A DNA stretch of 21,051 bases from Firmicutes bacterium UBA911 (GCA_002294005.1 DBEH01000039.1:1-21051), one strand, 5' to 3'; positions 1-7,962 are shown, numbered from the stretch's first letter. Numbers and translations: made by a program. The notes: generated by a model from the sequence alone, not told the origin.

Positions 1-345
1 CACCGCCCCCATGATCGGGGTCAAGAAGCCTGCGCCGGACAAAGCCAACGCCAGGACGTTGAAGCCGACGGCAAAGACAACGTTAAGGTTGATGGTGTTC
101 ATTGTGGCCGCGGCCAGAGCCGGAGCGTCGTTGATCCCGTCACCGACATAGGCCACCGTGTGGCCCCGGCGCTGATATTCCTTGTAGCTGACCGAACCGG
201 CAAAGACCGTGTCTCCCGCCGCTTTCTCCACGGGCAGGCTCTCCCCGGTAAGGGATGATTCGTTGATCATGCCCCAGGCCACGAAACCAACCAGCCCAGC
301 GATAATTAAAATCGGTACCGGCTCAAAACACGCATAAACACGCAT
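1..345 (-). pseudogene. Mosaic remnant of a heavy-metal P-type ATPase (runs off left edge)
   Basis: An open frame runs on the minus strand from an ATG at 345 off the window edge. It is built from three blocks nearly identical to the ATPase at 12836-14786: 184-266 matches 14120-14202 (NESSLTGES actuator loop), 110-184 matches 13149-13223 (GDGINDAP hinge), and 1-109 matches 12923-13031 (last membrane helices, TINLNVVFAVGF). The two missing intervals are 897 and 117 nt, both multiples of three, so the frame survives. The first 26 residues do not match the other copy and hold one hydrophobic segment (EPVPILIIAGLVGFVAWGM). The DKTGT phosphorylation site and the CPC metal site are absent, so it cannot be a working pump. 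No clear ribosome site precedes 345. It may be a decayed gene, an expressed small membrane protein, or an assembly artefact near a contig end. Confidence 0.75.
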
Positions 346-397
346 CAAACCGGCCAAATTCGCCCGTTTTAGCGATACTTCCAAGGCAAGAAGATGA

Positions 398-434
398 GAG
401 AGGACCGGGCGTTAGGCATATGCCCGATCCTCTC
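398..434 (-). terminator. Probable terminator hairpin after the 70-residue gene
   Basis: Arms 398-410 and 422-434 (GAGAGGACCGGGC / GCCCGATCCTCTC) pair at 12 of 13 positions around an 11-nt loop. They lie 16 nt past the stop of the minus-strand gene ending at 450. The downstream tail on the minus strand is only moderately T-rich (ATCTTCTTG), so termination strength is uncertain. Confidence 0.5.
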
Positions 435-449
435 AGCCTGGATGGTTTG

Positions 450-662
450 CTAGTCGGCCTGGGTTTCGGTTTTGACGTGGCCGACGTGGTTCATCAGGTC
501 GTGAATATGGTTGTCCAGGTTTGCCAGGTGGTCCTTCAAGTCTTGCAGGTAGGTGCTGTTGCAGTCGCAGGCTTCCAGGTCCCTGGCGAGATGCTCGACA
601 TCGTCGTGCAGGTGACGCAAGTCGGCTTCAATGTGCAGGATATCGTCGATTAAGCGGCCCAT
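450..662 (-). CDS. Small His-rich helical protein, unrecognised
   Basis: 70 residues, no family recognised. The ATG at 662 has GGAGG ten bases upstream, which supports both expression and the start. The sequence is rich in Leu, Asp, Glu and His spaced in a heptad-like way (DILHIEADLRHLHDDVEHLA), so it should form an amphipathic helix or coiled coil, with about nine histidines and one CDC motif in the middle. There is no signal peptide or membrane segment, so it is probably cytoplasmic. It sits between a P-type ATPase remnant and a Cys-rich gene with metal-type operators. Metal binding is a reasonable guess from composition and context only. A hairpin at 398-434 probably ends the transcript. 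Confidence 0.65.
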   Translation of the reverse strand: MGRLIDDILHIEADLRHLHDDVEHLARDLEACDCNSTYLQDLKDHLANLDNHIHDLMNHVGHVKTETQAD

Positions 663-934
663 TCCTTACATTCCTCCATCTAAATCTCATTCTCTTTGCA
701 AGCGTTGGCGCCAAACAAGGCTCGTATGCAGACCTATTTCCATATCTTTTGTCCCTGAAAAAGGGGCCTGACCCCTTTTCGCGTCCTTTTTCGCGTTGAT
801 GGTATGCTTGGCCGACCACCCCCCTTCCCTTTTTCCCAAATTAACGGTTGCTGCTCCGTGCCCACGCGCGGGCTTTTTGCCTGGACTCTGTAACCAGCCG
901 GCCTGGATATCCTTCACCGTCGCCGGAGGCCATT
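663..934. other. Intergenic stretch with a short palindrome, no convincing gene
   Basis: This gap holds the ribosome site of the 70-residue gene, a perfect palindrome TTGGCGCCAA at 705-714, and a REP-like palindrome at 759-779. Open frames exist on both strands, but they run through the palindrome and lack ribosome sites. I see no gene here. Confidence 0.5.
759..779. repeat. REP-like palindrome (AAAAGGGG / CCCCTTTT arms)
   Basis: Eight-base perfect arms AAAAGGGG (759-766) and CCCCTTTT (772-779) flank a five-base loop. Elements of this GGGGTCAGGCCCC type recur in many genomes of this kind and are often tied to REP-associated Y1 transposases; that link is general knowledge, not shown here. A related element lies at 17791-17809. 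Confidence 0.55.
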
Positions 935-1297
935 TCAAGACCTTGTATTATTACCATTCTCTGACAGTTGCCGGCAATATGCTGTCATTTTCTGCACCGT
1001 CCGGGCACTCAAAACATACCGCAACCGATAGGCGTCTCGTTTGGCGACCTCTTCTTCCAGGCCCAAAACACGGACTGGAAAGTTTTCGATCAGGTCGCCG
1101 CGCTGTTGAAGCTCCGCGCTTTGTTCATCCGTCTCCACAATCCTGTGGCAACGGCAGCCCGGACCGCCTGCAGTTGTCCCGGCCATTTTTTGCAGTTGCT
1201 GGTGCAGCTCCACACGCTTGTTGCAGCGGCAGCCCGGACCGCACTCAGATTTGTGAGGTCTTAATGAAGACCTGATGGATGTGCTGCTCTTAACCAA
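935..1297 (-). CDS. Cys-rich protein with two GPGCRC repeats, unrecognised
   Basis: 120 residues starting at a TTG (1297) with an ideal AGGAGG seven bases upstream. Two related segments follow each other: CGPGCRCNKRVELHQQ (about residues 19-34) and GPGCRCHRIVETDEQ (about 46-60). Each puts a CxC motif after GPG, which suggests soft-metal or iron binding. The C-terminal half is charged and helical, with one more Cys near residue 107. There is no signal peptide or membrane helix. The gene is transcribed from a near-consensus promoter (1365-1394) with two dyads just downstream (1322-1335, 1341-1354) that match those at the feo operon, so it is predicted to be repressed by metal. Function is unknown; a metal-storage, metallochaperone or regulatory role is inference. 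Confidence 0.7.
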   Translation of the reverse strand: MVKSSTSIRSSLRPHKSECGPGCRCNKRVELHQQLQKMAGTTAGGPGCRCHRIVETDEQSAELQQRGDLIENFPVRVLGLEEEVAKRDAYRLRYVLSARTVQKMTAYCRQLSENGNNTRS

Positions 1298-1321
1298 TAC
1301 GTTTCCTCCTTGCCAAGAAAG

Positions 1322-1354
1322 TTAAGCATAACTAATACCATTAGGCATCGCTAA
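1322..1354 (-). promoter_or_regulatory. Two tandem DtxR/MntR-like operator boxes
   Basis: TTAAGCATAACTAA (1322-1335) and TTAGGCATCGCTAA (1341-1354) both fit TTAR-N6-CTAA. The second starts ten bases downstream of the -10 hexamer, covering the likely transcription start, so a bound repressor would block initiation. The pattern resembles boxes of DtxR/IdeR/MntR-family metal repressors, whose half-sites are typically TTAGG-like. Confidence 0.6.
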
Positions 1355-1364
1355 TTCTTTTATA

Positions 1365-1394
1365 ATTATATGCTCGCCTTCTCGGGGTTGTCAA
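1365..1394 (-). promoter_or_regulatory. Sigma-A promoter of the GPGCRC-repeat gene
   Basis: On the minus strand, TTGACA (1389-1394) and TATAAT (1365-1370) are both exact consensus hexamers, separated by 18 bases. It drives the gene starting at 1297, giving a leader of about 60 nt. Confidence 0.8.
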
Positions 1395-1433
1395 TAGCTA
1401 TTCTCACGCCCCCGGATATCCGTCCCGGAGATC

Positions 1434-2684
1434 CTATCCCGCTGCCATACCACCGTAACTGGCCAGGATCCCGCTGACCAACGCCGCGGCGATAAAGCCC
1501 ACCATCCCGCCGAGCACCAATAGCAGAAGGGGTTCCATAAGACTGATCATTTTGTTTATACGCTCCTCCAGCAGCTTCGCGTAAATGCCGGCCACCATCG
1601 TCAGGGAGGCGTCTACTTGGCCCGTTTCTTCCCCCACTTTCACCATATTTCCGATCATCGGGGGAAAGTAATTTCCGGCTCGCAACAGCGGCTCGGAGAG
1701 GCTTTCCCCGTGCAGCACCCGGTCGATCATCCGGTCGATGACTCGTTTCACCGCCTTGTTGCCGATGGTTTCCCGGGTGGCTTTCAACGCCTCCAGCACG
1801 GACACCCCGCTGTTGATCAGCAAAGAAAAGGTTCTGGCAAAGTGGACCACAATGGCGTACTGAAAAATCGACCCTAACAACGGGAGGCGCGTCTTGTGCC
1901 GGTCGATAAAATACCGGCCGGCCGGCAAGTGGTAGACGCCGGCCATGACGACCGCCAGAGCGGCCAGGCCGATCCCCAGCTTGGTCAGGTTCGCCGAGAG
2001 GTTGTCGGCGATATACACCAGCACTTCGGTGGCCCAAGGCATCTCCCCGCCCATCATCGCCAGCAGGGGAGCGATACTGGGAATCACGTGGCTGACCATA
2101 TAGTAGGCGACCCCTAAAGACACGAGCAGAACAATGGCCGGGTAGACGGAGCTGGTAATAATCCGTCCCAAAAGGGCCAGCTTTTCTTCCCAGTAGGCGG
2201 CGACCCGCTCCATGGTCGTATCCAGCAAGCCGGTGGCCTCCCCCGTCTTTAAGACGCTCGTCACCATTGGGGGAAATGTCTTGGGGAACCGCTCCATCGC
2301 GTCGGTCAAGGACTGCCCGGCCTCCACGTCGCGGCGGACGGAGGACAGGATGAACTTCAGCCGCCTGTTCCGGCACTGCGCTTCCAATACGGAAAGCGAA
2401 TTGGTGATCGTCACGCCGGAGGCTATGAGAGCGGCCATTTGCCAGAGTAAAACGACGACGTCGGACTGTTTAACACGGCTGATTCTGATTAATAAACTCT
2501 TCAGGTCGATGGAAGACGCAGGCGCAGGCTCCGCCGCCGCCGGCAGCTCCCGTTCCTTCAGGCTGGTGATGGCCAGGCCCTGCCTGCGCAAGGCGGCCGC
2601 GGCCTCCGAAAGGCTGGCGGCCGCAAGTGTTCCCCTGGCCGTTTTTCCGTCCCCGCCGACAACCTGGTAGCTGTACTGAGGCAT
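1434..2684 (-). CDS. pilC: Type IV pilus inner-membrane platform protein PilC / GspF
   Basis: 416 residues from the ATG at 2684 (MPQYSYQVVGGDGK); an upstream TTG at 2711 is possible, but the homologous N-terminus begins at MPQYSY. An N-terminal PilC/GspF cap is followed by two T2SF domains, each with the typical run of helices and membrane spans: the first contains LLWQMAALIASGVTI, the second FARTFSLLINSGVSV, and the protein ends in a glycine-rich hydrophobic segment. PilC is the platform in the cytoplasmic membrane on which the PilB and PilT motors act. It is the last gene of the pilus operon, after pilB. The stop at 1434 is followed within 40 bases by the promoter of the next unit. Confidence 0.93.
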   Translation of the reverse strand: MPQYSYQVVGGDGKTARGTLAAASLSEAAAALRRQGLAITSLKERELPAAAEPAPASSIDLKSLLIRISRVKQSDVVVLLWQMAALIASGVTITNSLSVLEAQCRNRRLKFILSSVRRDVEAGQSLTDAMERFPKTFPPMVTSVLKTGEATGLLDTTMERVAAYWEEKLALLGRIITSSVYPAIVLLVSLGVAYYMVSHVIPSIAPLLAMMGGEMPWATEVLVYIADNLSANLTKLGIGLAALAVVMAGVYHLPAGRYFIDRHKTRLPLLGSIFQYAIVVHFARTFSLLINSGVSVLEALKATRETIGNKAVKRVIDRMIDRVLHGESLSEPLLRAGNYFPPMIGNMVKVGEETGQVDASLTMVAGIYAKLLEERINKMISLMEPLLLLVLGGMVGFIAAALVSGILASYGGMAAG

Positions 2685-2748
2685 ATCATCTGCACCTGCC
2701 TTTTGCCGCAATCTTAAAAAGTCTCGTCACCTCGTGCCTTCGCTGCCA

Positions 2749-2829
2749 CTATCTCTTGGCCCGGCGCGAATAGATCGCACCCGCAACAATGAGCAGCATC
2801 ATGCCGATCGCAAACACCCCGCGGCTCAT
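2749..2829 (-). CDS. Possible 26-residue single-span membrane peptide between pilB and pilC
   Basis: ATG at 2829, stop at 2749. The peptide is Met-Ser-Arg, a hydrophobic stretch (GVFAIGMMLLIVAGAIY), then a basic tail (SRRAKR), which is a typical one-pass membrane layout. It begins 15 bases after the pilB stop and fills most of the gap to pilC. No good ribosome site is visible, so translation would depend on coupling to pilB. It could be chance. Confidence 0.4.
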   Translation of the reverse strand: MSRGVFAIGMMLLIVAGAIYSRRAKR

Positions 2830-2844
2830 TAAGATTTCGGAAAC

Positions 2845-4482
2845 CTACCATTCCTTAACGGCCTTTAGGATGTCGGATACCGTCGACGTTCCCCGACGCA
2901 GCTTGATGAGGCCGTCCTCGCGCAGGGTGCGCATTTTATCTTTGGCGTTTTCCCTGATAGCCACCGTTTCGCCTCCGGCGGCGATCAGCTTTTGCAGTTC
3001 CCGATCAAGCACCAGCAGTTCAAAGATCCCCGTTCTGCCCCGGTATCCCGTTCCCTGGCAAAAGGCACAGCCTTGGCCGGCATGGAACTCCTCGCCGGAC
3101 CCGGCCGCCAATCCCAGCGCCGCCAGCTCATCGCCGGTGGCAGTGTGTTTTTGCCGGCATCTGGGGCAAATGATGCGTACCAGCCGCTGGGCCAGCACGG
3201 CTCGCAGGGCGGAGTTCACCAGGTAGCGCGCGCAGCCCATGTCCACCAGCCGCTCCACCGCACTGGCCGCGTCGTTGGTATGCAGGGTGGAGAGCACCAT
3301 GTGGCCGGTAAGGGCCGCCTGCAGGGCCAGGTCGGCGGTCTCGCCGTCCCTGATTTCGCCCACCATGATGATATCGGGGTCCTGCCTCAAGATGGCCCGC
3401 AGGGCGCTTGAGAAAACCAGTTTCTTGGACGAATAATCCACCTGGGTTTGGGTGATCCCTTTCATCTGCAGCTCGACCGGATCCTCAACGGTGGTGATAT
3501 TCACCCCGTCACGACGCAGGTGTTTGAGCGCGGCGTACAGAGTATTGGTTTTACCGCTGCCGGTGGGCCCGGTGACCAGGATCAGGCCGTGAGGCAGATC
3601 CAGCATGCGGCGAAAGGACTCCTGCTCCTCCGCTTCCATTCCCAGCTCCTCGAGGCCCAGGAGCCGGTCCTGCGAGGGCAAAAGCCGTAAAACCCCCTTT
3701 TCCCCTTTGACGCAGGGCAGGGTGGAAACCCGGATATTGATGGAATAATTGCCTTCTTCCGGCCTGAATACAAAACCTCCGTCCTGGGGACTGCGCCGAT
3801 CGGCAATATTAATGTTACTCAGCACCTTAACCCTGGAAACGAGCAGCGGCGCCAGGGCGGCCGGGATCTCTTCCACGGACTTGAGCGTCCCGTCGACACG
3901 CAGGCGGATACGCAACCCGTCGTCCCCGGGCTCGAGGTGCATGTCGGAGGCACGCTGGGCAACCGCCTTGACAAGCAGGCGGTCCAAAAGCCTGATGGCA
4001 TCATCCGGTTCTTCCCGGACGGCCGCCCCGGCATCCACCGCCGTCTCCCCGGTGTTTTCAGCATAAGCCTGTTGCCGGACCTCGGCCAGCGCAGAGAACC
4101 TCATGAGGACCGGATGCACCCTCTTGCCGGTCAGCCGGCGCAAGTTCTCCAGGACGGCGCCGGTTACCGGTTCACAGGAGGCGACGAAAAGTTCGTCTTC
4201 TTTTAAAGCCACGGGTACAATGCCGTGTCTTAGTGCCACCGGCCTGGGAACCATGGCCGCAACCTCGGGGGTAAGCCGGACTTCATCCGCCGGAAAGACC
4301 GGCAGGCCCCAGAACTCCCCCAGCAAAGGAGTCAATTGGTCTTCCTGCAAGTACCCCTGCTCGATAAGCACCTCGCCCAGCTTCTTCTTCGAACCGCGCT
4401 GGGCGGCAAGCGCGGCGGCCAGTTCAACCCGGCTCAATACGCCCCTGGCGACGAGAAACTCTCCCAGCTTTTGTCTTGGCAT
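2845..4482 (-). CDS. pilB: Type IV pilus extension ATPase PilB / GspE
   Basis: 545 residues from the ATG at 4482; a TTG at 4491 is the alternative start. The N-terminal GspE_N domain (KLGEFLVARGVL, then VLIEQGYL) is followed by the secretion ATPase core: Walker A GPTGSGKTN, Asp box VEDPVE, Walker B IIMVGEIRDGE and the His box STLHTNDAAS. A zinc tetracysteine pair, CPRC and CAFC, follows and marks PilB/GspE as opposed to PilT. The protein is a hexameric cytoplasmic motor that powers pilin polymerisation through PilC. It sits directly downstream of pilT, with no obvious promoter between them. Confidence 0.94.
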   Translation of the reverse strand: MPRQKLGEFLVARGVLSRVELAAALAAQRGSKKKLGEVLIEQGYLQEDQLTPLLGEFWGLPVFPADEVRLTPEVAAMVPRPVALRHGIVPVALKEDELFVASCEPVTGAVLENLRRLTGKRVHPVLMRFSALAEVRQQAYAENTGETAVDAGAAVREEPDDAIRLLDRLLVKAVAQRASDMHLEPGDDGLRIRLRVDGTLKSVEEIPAALAPLLVSRVKVLSNINIADRRSPQDGGFVFRPEEGNYSINIRVSTLPCVKGEKGVLRLLPSQDRLLGLEELGMEAEEQESFRRMLDLPHGLILVTGPTGSGKTNTLYAALKHLRRDGVNITTVEDPVELQMKGITQTQVDYSSKKLVFSSALRAILRQDPDIIMVGEIRDGETADLALQAALTGHMVLSTLHTNDAASAVERLVDMGCARYLVNSALRAVLAQRLVRIICPRCRQKHTATGDELAALGLAAGSGEEFHAGQGCAFCQGTGYRGRTGIFELLVLDRELQKLIAAGGETVAIRENAKDKMRTLREDGLIKLRRGTSTVSDILKAVKEW

Positions 4483-4527
4483 TGTCTCCAATCCCCATTC
4501 TATCTAATCCCGTTCCTGTCCCGTTAT

Positions 4528-5628
4528 CTAAAAGCCCAGTCTTTCTTTTAAAACCGAAGGGTTGCGGGCGGCCTTCAACGCGGTGAACTTATCGATCACC
4601 CCCGCTTTAGCCTGTCTTTCCAGGGACTGCTCCATGGTCTGCATCCCCAGTTTGGTCCCGGTTTCCAGCGCCAGGTGGATGTGCTCCAGCTTACCCAGGC
4701 GGATCAGGTTGCTGATGGCCGACGTCACCATCATCACCTCGGCGGCCATAACCCGCCCCTGGCCGCCGGCGCGGGGCAATAACTGCTGCGAAATCACCGC
4801 CTTTAACGAAGCGGAAAGCTGCTGCCTGATCTGGCTCTGCTCCTCGGCGGAGAAAACGCTGATCATTCTGGTGATCGAAGAGACGGCGTCCCGGGAGTGC
4901 AGGGTGGAAAAGACCAGGTGCCCGGTCTCCGCCGCCATGATCGCCGCGCGGATGGTCTCCAGGTCGCGCATCTCGCCGACCAGGATCACGTCGGGGTCGG
5001 ACCGCAGGGCGGTGCGCAGGGCATTAGCGAAGGAATCCACGTCCGCATGCAGTTCCCGCTGGTTGACAATGCTCCGCCGGTTGGAGTGGACGTACTCAAT
5101 GGGGTCCTCGATGGTGATGATGTTGTGGCTGTACTTCTCGTTGATCCGGTCGATAATGGCCGCCAGCGTGGTTGTTTTACCGCTGCCGGTGGCCCCGGTG
5201 ACCAGCACCAGCCCGTTGGGCAAGTCGGACAGGCCGTTAACGGACGGCGGCAAGCCGAGGTTCTCCAGTAGTGGAATGTCATCGGCCAGCCGGCGGATGA
5301 CGCAGGTGACGGCGCCTTTTTGAAAGTAGGCGTTGACCCGGAACCGACCGATGCCGCCGAAACCGACGGCCAGGTCGACCGACAGCTTCCTTTCTAGAAC
5401 TTCGGCCTGCCGGGGCGTCAGAACCTGGTACACCAGGCGTTTGACGTCCTCCGGTGTTAACGGACCGTAACAATCCCGGCATTGCAGACGGCCGGAAACC
5501 CGGAGCACCGGCGGCGTGTTCGCCGTCAGGTGCAGGTCGGAGGCGTCCAGATCTCTGGTCTCCTTGAGCAACTGCTCGATATGTAAGACCTCTTCCTTTT
5601 CGGACCCCGAAGTGGATGCCCCGCTCAC
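4528..5628 (-). CDS. pilT: Twitching motility / pilus retraction ATPase PilT
   Basis: 366 residues from the GTG at 5628, seven bases after an AGGGG ribosome site; a TTG at 5631 is also in frame. Motifs in order: N-terminal PAS-like region with DASDLHL, Walker A GATGSGKTTTLAA, Asp box IEDPIEYVH, Walker B VILVGEMRD, and the PilT signature AIMAAETGHLVFSTLHS. The tetracysteine of PilB is absent, as expected for PilT. It drives pilus disassembly, so these pili are probably retractable. The stop of pilO (5644) lies about 15 bases before this start, and the ribosome site overlaps that gap. Confidence 0.93.
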   Translation of the reverse strand: MSGASTSGSEKEEVLHIEQLLKETRDLDASDLHLTANTPPVLRVSGRLQCRDCYGPLTPEDVKRLVYQVLTPRQAEVLERKLSVDLAVGFGGIGRFRVNAYFQKGAVTCVIRRLADDIPLLENLGLPPSVNGLSDLPNGLVLVTGATGSGKTTTLAAIIDRINEKYSHNIITIEDPIEYVHSNRRSIVNQRELHADVDSFANALRTALRSDPDVILVGEMRDLETIRAAIMAAETGHLVFSTLHSRDAVSSITRMISVFSAEEQSQIRQQLSASLKAVISQQLLPRAGGQGRVMAAEVMMVTSAISNLIRLGKLEHIHLALETGTKLGMQTMEQSLERQAKAGVIDKFTALKAARNPSVLKERLGF

Positions 5629-5643
5629 CAAACCACCCCTTCC

Positions 5644-6291
5644 TTAGATGAGTAGACCCATCGTAATCTCGGGAATCTCGGAAGCGGCCGCTTTATCGCC
5701 GTCTCCACCGGCATCCTTGCCGTACTCAATCCGGGCGTCTTTGATCAACACCAGGTACTCCGCCTTTCGTTTCCCCTCGAGAAAACGGATCAACTGGAAG
5801 AAATCTCCCTCACAAACCAGGTGGTATTCCCGCCAAGCGAATTCACCGGCCCCTTCCATCACCATCGCCCCGGTTTCTTCCTCCCGGCCGCCGGACTCGG
5901 TCGACGCGGCCGCCGTTTCTTTCGGCGCGGGCTTGGATTCCAGCTTGACGACCTCCATCCCGCTATTTATGGCCAGGCGTTTGATTTCGGCAAGGGCCGC
6001 AGTGACCTCTCTTTCCGACCGTGCTTTTCTGAAAACCGCTTGACCACGCGAACGTTCCTCCAACTGGACCACCTCTTGCCGGCCCCGGCCGATTCTCGCT
6101 TGCAGGGTTCTGGACCCGGCGGCCAGATCCTGGCCGATGACCTCTTCACGCAAAGAGACCAATTCCGCACTCACTCTCTCGTACTCATTCATCACCGGAT
6201 CGTAAATGCTGTTCAGGTAGAAATAAAAACCCGCGATCACCGCCGCGATCAGGACCAGTATCTTCTGCGGTTTGGTCAACTGCCGTTTCAC
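5644..6291 (-). CDS. pilO: Type IV pilus assembly protein PilO-like
   Basis: 215 residues starting at a GTG (6291) behind a G-rich ribosome site. A short basic N-terminus precedes one membrane helix (ILVLIAAVIAGFYFYL, about residues 11-26). A long coiled coil follows (about 35-100), then a variable acidic linker and a small ferredoxin-like C-terminal domain (EYHLVCEGDFFQLIRFLEG) typical of PilO. PilO pairs with PilN in the membrane to align the motor complex. Its place between the PilM-PilN fusion and pilT supports the call; sequence conservation alone is modest. Confidence 0.82.
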   Translation of the reverse strand: MKRQLTKPQKILVLIAAVIAGFYFYLNSIYDPVMNEYERVSAELVSLREEVIGQDLAAGSRTLQARIGRGRQEVVQLEERSRGQAVFRKARSEREVTAALAEIKRLAINSGMEVVKLESKPAPKETAAASTESGGREEETGAMVMEGAGEFAWREYHLVCEGDFFQLIRFLEGKRKAEYLVLIKDARIEYGKDAGGDGDKAAASEIPEITMGLLI

Positions 6292-6318
6292 TTCCCCGGT
6301 CCCCCCAACTGACGATGG

Positions 6319-7818
6319 TTACGGCACACGCAACTCCGCGCTGCGGTCCAGCGAGACCTTGAGCCTGAACTTATAAACGGAACTCTTTACTTCCCGGGTA
6401 ACCTCTTCCGGCTCTCCCAGCGGATTGATTACCGTCTCAACGACTCTTTCGGTTTTTTCCTCCCGGCCGATACTCTCGATGGTGGCGTGCCGACACCAGT
6501 TCTCTTCCTGCAAAGCCAGGGCCAGAAGGGTGCCGCCGGCCGGGCTTGGGGCCTCTCCCTCCAGTAAAACCTGACCTCCGGGAAGATACTGAACATGCGC
6601 GACGGAAAACTCCCCGGGCCGGCCGGTGTACACCACCACAGTAAGCAATGACAGGAGGAGTTTTTCCGCATCCAGGGCGCGCCCCTCAATAAACTCCGCC
6701 TTTTGTCGCAGCCGCGATACTTGCTCCTCTATTTCCGCGGCTTGACCTTGCAGCCGCGCATACTCTTCCTTTTGTGCGGTCAGGGCCTCGACCTCCGCGC
6801 TGTGGCGGTCGAGCTGGTTTATCAGGTAAAAGTAGTGTCCGAGAAAGAGCGCCACGATGACCAGCACGGCCACGATAGGCAGGATTTGCACCCGCCGGCG
6901 GATCAACAGGCCGAGAGGCATGCCGTCATCGACGCCGACGCTTTTCCAGCCGCCAAAAACGCGGAGTTGGCGCAGTCCGGCGCCGGTAACCGAGGCATAT
7001 TCGGGCGAGACCGCACCGCCCGCCTGCGGCTCCAGGGCGGCGGCATTTAAACCCAGCACCTCCCGGAAAAAGCCCACCACACCGTCACCAGACCCGCCGG
7101 GACCGGTAAGCACAAATTCACGGCCGGCAATCCGCCAGGCCTCAAGGGCCTCCTTAAGTAACGGCTTTAGCTCGGGAGCAGGCGGGCCGCCCAGGTGGGC
7201 ACGGACGGCCGCCAGGCCTGCCGGCACGGTTCGAATGGAGGTGATGCGGCCGCCTTCAATCAAAGCGGTCCGCATCACCTGCCGCCCCACGTCGATAACC
7301 ACCTGGTCTTCTCCCTTGCCGGCCCGCATGGCCGCCACGGGGAAGCAGACCTCCGGAGGGTATGCTTTCCGGAGCTTGAGCCCGCTCGCAGCGAACGCCT
7401 CTTTTAGGCTCCGGTAATCCTCCCGGGCCAGTGCGGATACCCAGATCCCCACCTGCCCCTCCCCGGTATCCGGCCCCGGTTCATAACCCACCAGGCTCTC
7501 CGCGGCCGGAACGGCCATGTACGGCTCGGCCTCCCAGCGCAGTGCTTCTTTCAACTGGTGCGGCTTCATCCGGCGCATCTTTTTTTTGTCCATGGCAATT
7601 TCGATCACGGCCGCCAACGGGCTGACCACCACCGCGTGCCTGGGGCATCTGGCGATCCGGGAGACGAGCACGGAAAGCTCCGCGGCCGTGACCAACTCGC
7701 TTTCTTCCGTGCGCTCGATCGTCAGGCATTCGCCGACCGTAAAACCCCGGCCGCTGCGCCCGACCACGGCGGCCCGCAGGCTCAGACCGTCAATCTCCAC
7801 GGCCAAAACGGAGAGCAA
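6319..7818 (-). CDS. PilM-PilN fusion (GspL-like) pilus assembly protein
   Basis: 499 residues, TTG start at 7818 after GGAG. Residues 1-290 resemble the actin-like PilM fold: an N-terminal VLAVEIDG phosphate-loop-like strand, RRMKPHQLKEALRWEAEPY, and DQVVIDVGRQ in the second half. A basic stretch then leads into one membrane helix at about 311-334 (ILPIVAVLVIVALFLGHYFY). A coiled coil at about 335-378 and a PilN-like periplasmic-type domain up to 499 follow. PilM and PilN are usually separate genes joined by a short PilN peptide in PilM; here they are one chain, as in GspL of type II secretion. No separate pilM or pilN exists nearby, so the fusion probably replaces both. Confidence 0.8.
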   Translation of the reverse strand: MLSVLAVEIDGLSLRAAVVGRSGRGFTVGECLTIERTEESELVTAAELSVLVSRIARCPRHAVVVSPLAAVIEIAMDKKKMRRMKPHQLKEALRWEAEPYMAVPAAESLVGYEPGPDTGEGQVGIWVSALAREDYRSLKEAFAASGLKLRKAYPPEVCFPVAAMRAGKGEDQVVIDVGRQVMRTALIEGGRITSIRTVPAGLAAVRAHLGGPPAPELKPLLKEALEAWRIAGREFVLTGPGGSGDGVVGFFREVLGLNAAALEPQAGGAVSPEYASVTGAGLRQLRVFGGWKSVGVDDGMPLGLLIRRRVQILPIVAVLVIVALFLGHYFYLINQLDRHSAEVEALTAQKEEYARLQGQAAEIEEQVSRLRQKAEFIEGRALDAEKLLLSLLTVVVYTGRPGEFSVAHVQYLPGGQVLLEGEAPSPAGGTLLALALQEENWCRHATIESIGREEKTERVVETVINPLGEPEEVTREVKSSVYKFRLKVSLDRSAELRVP

Positions 7819-7962
7819 AACTACCCACTCCTTCTACTCGCAGCCCAAGTCCGGCCGCCACGTCATCTAAGACTCCGAGCCCACTACGGCGAGGCCGCTA
7901 CGATCACCAGTTTTTCCGCCACTTTGTGCCGGAATCTTATTTGTCCGGGCTTGGCCTTAAGA
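7819..7962. other. Gap with a partial copy of the preceding gene's 3' end
   Basis: Between the pseudopilin stop (7963) and the next gene there is no open frame of note. A 20-odd-base segment around 7900-7923 repeats the sequence at 7976-8000, which encodes the pseudopilin tail AEKLVVVV. The copy would read AEKLVIVAASP before a stop, as if the gene end had been duplicated and then decayed. Confidence 0.5.

Noticed and set aside
412..425. TTAGGCATATGCCC as another metal-repressor box
   Set aside because: Only one half-site fits, no promoter is nearby, and it lies in the loop of a terminator hairpin.
687..938. Possible 83-residue minus-strand protein overlapping the GPGCRC gene stop
   Set aside because: TTG start without ribosome site, and it reads through the REP-like palindrome.
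1366..2376. A 336-codon minus-strand frame overlapping pilC
   Set aside because: It is an alternative frame of pilC with Arg/Gly-rich translation and no domain.
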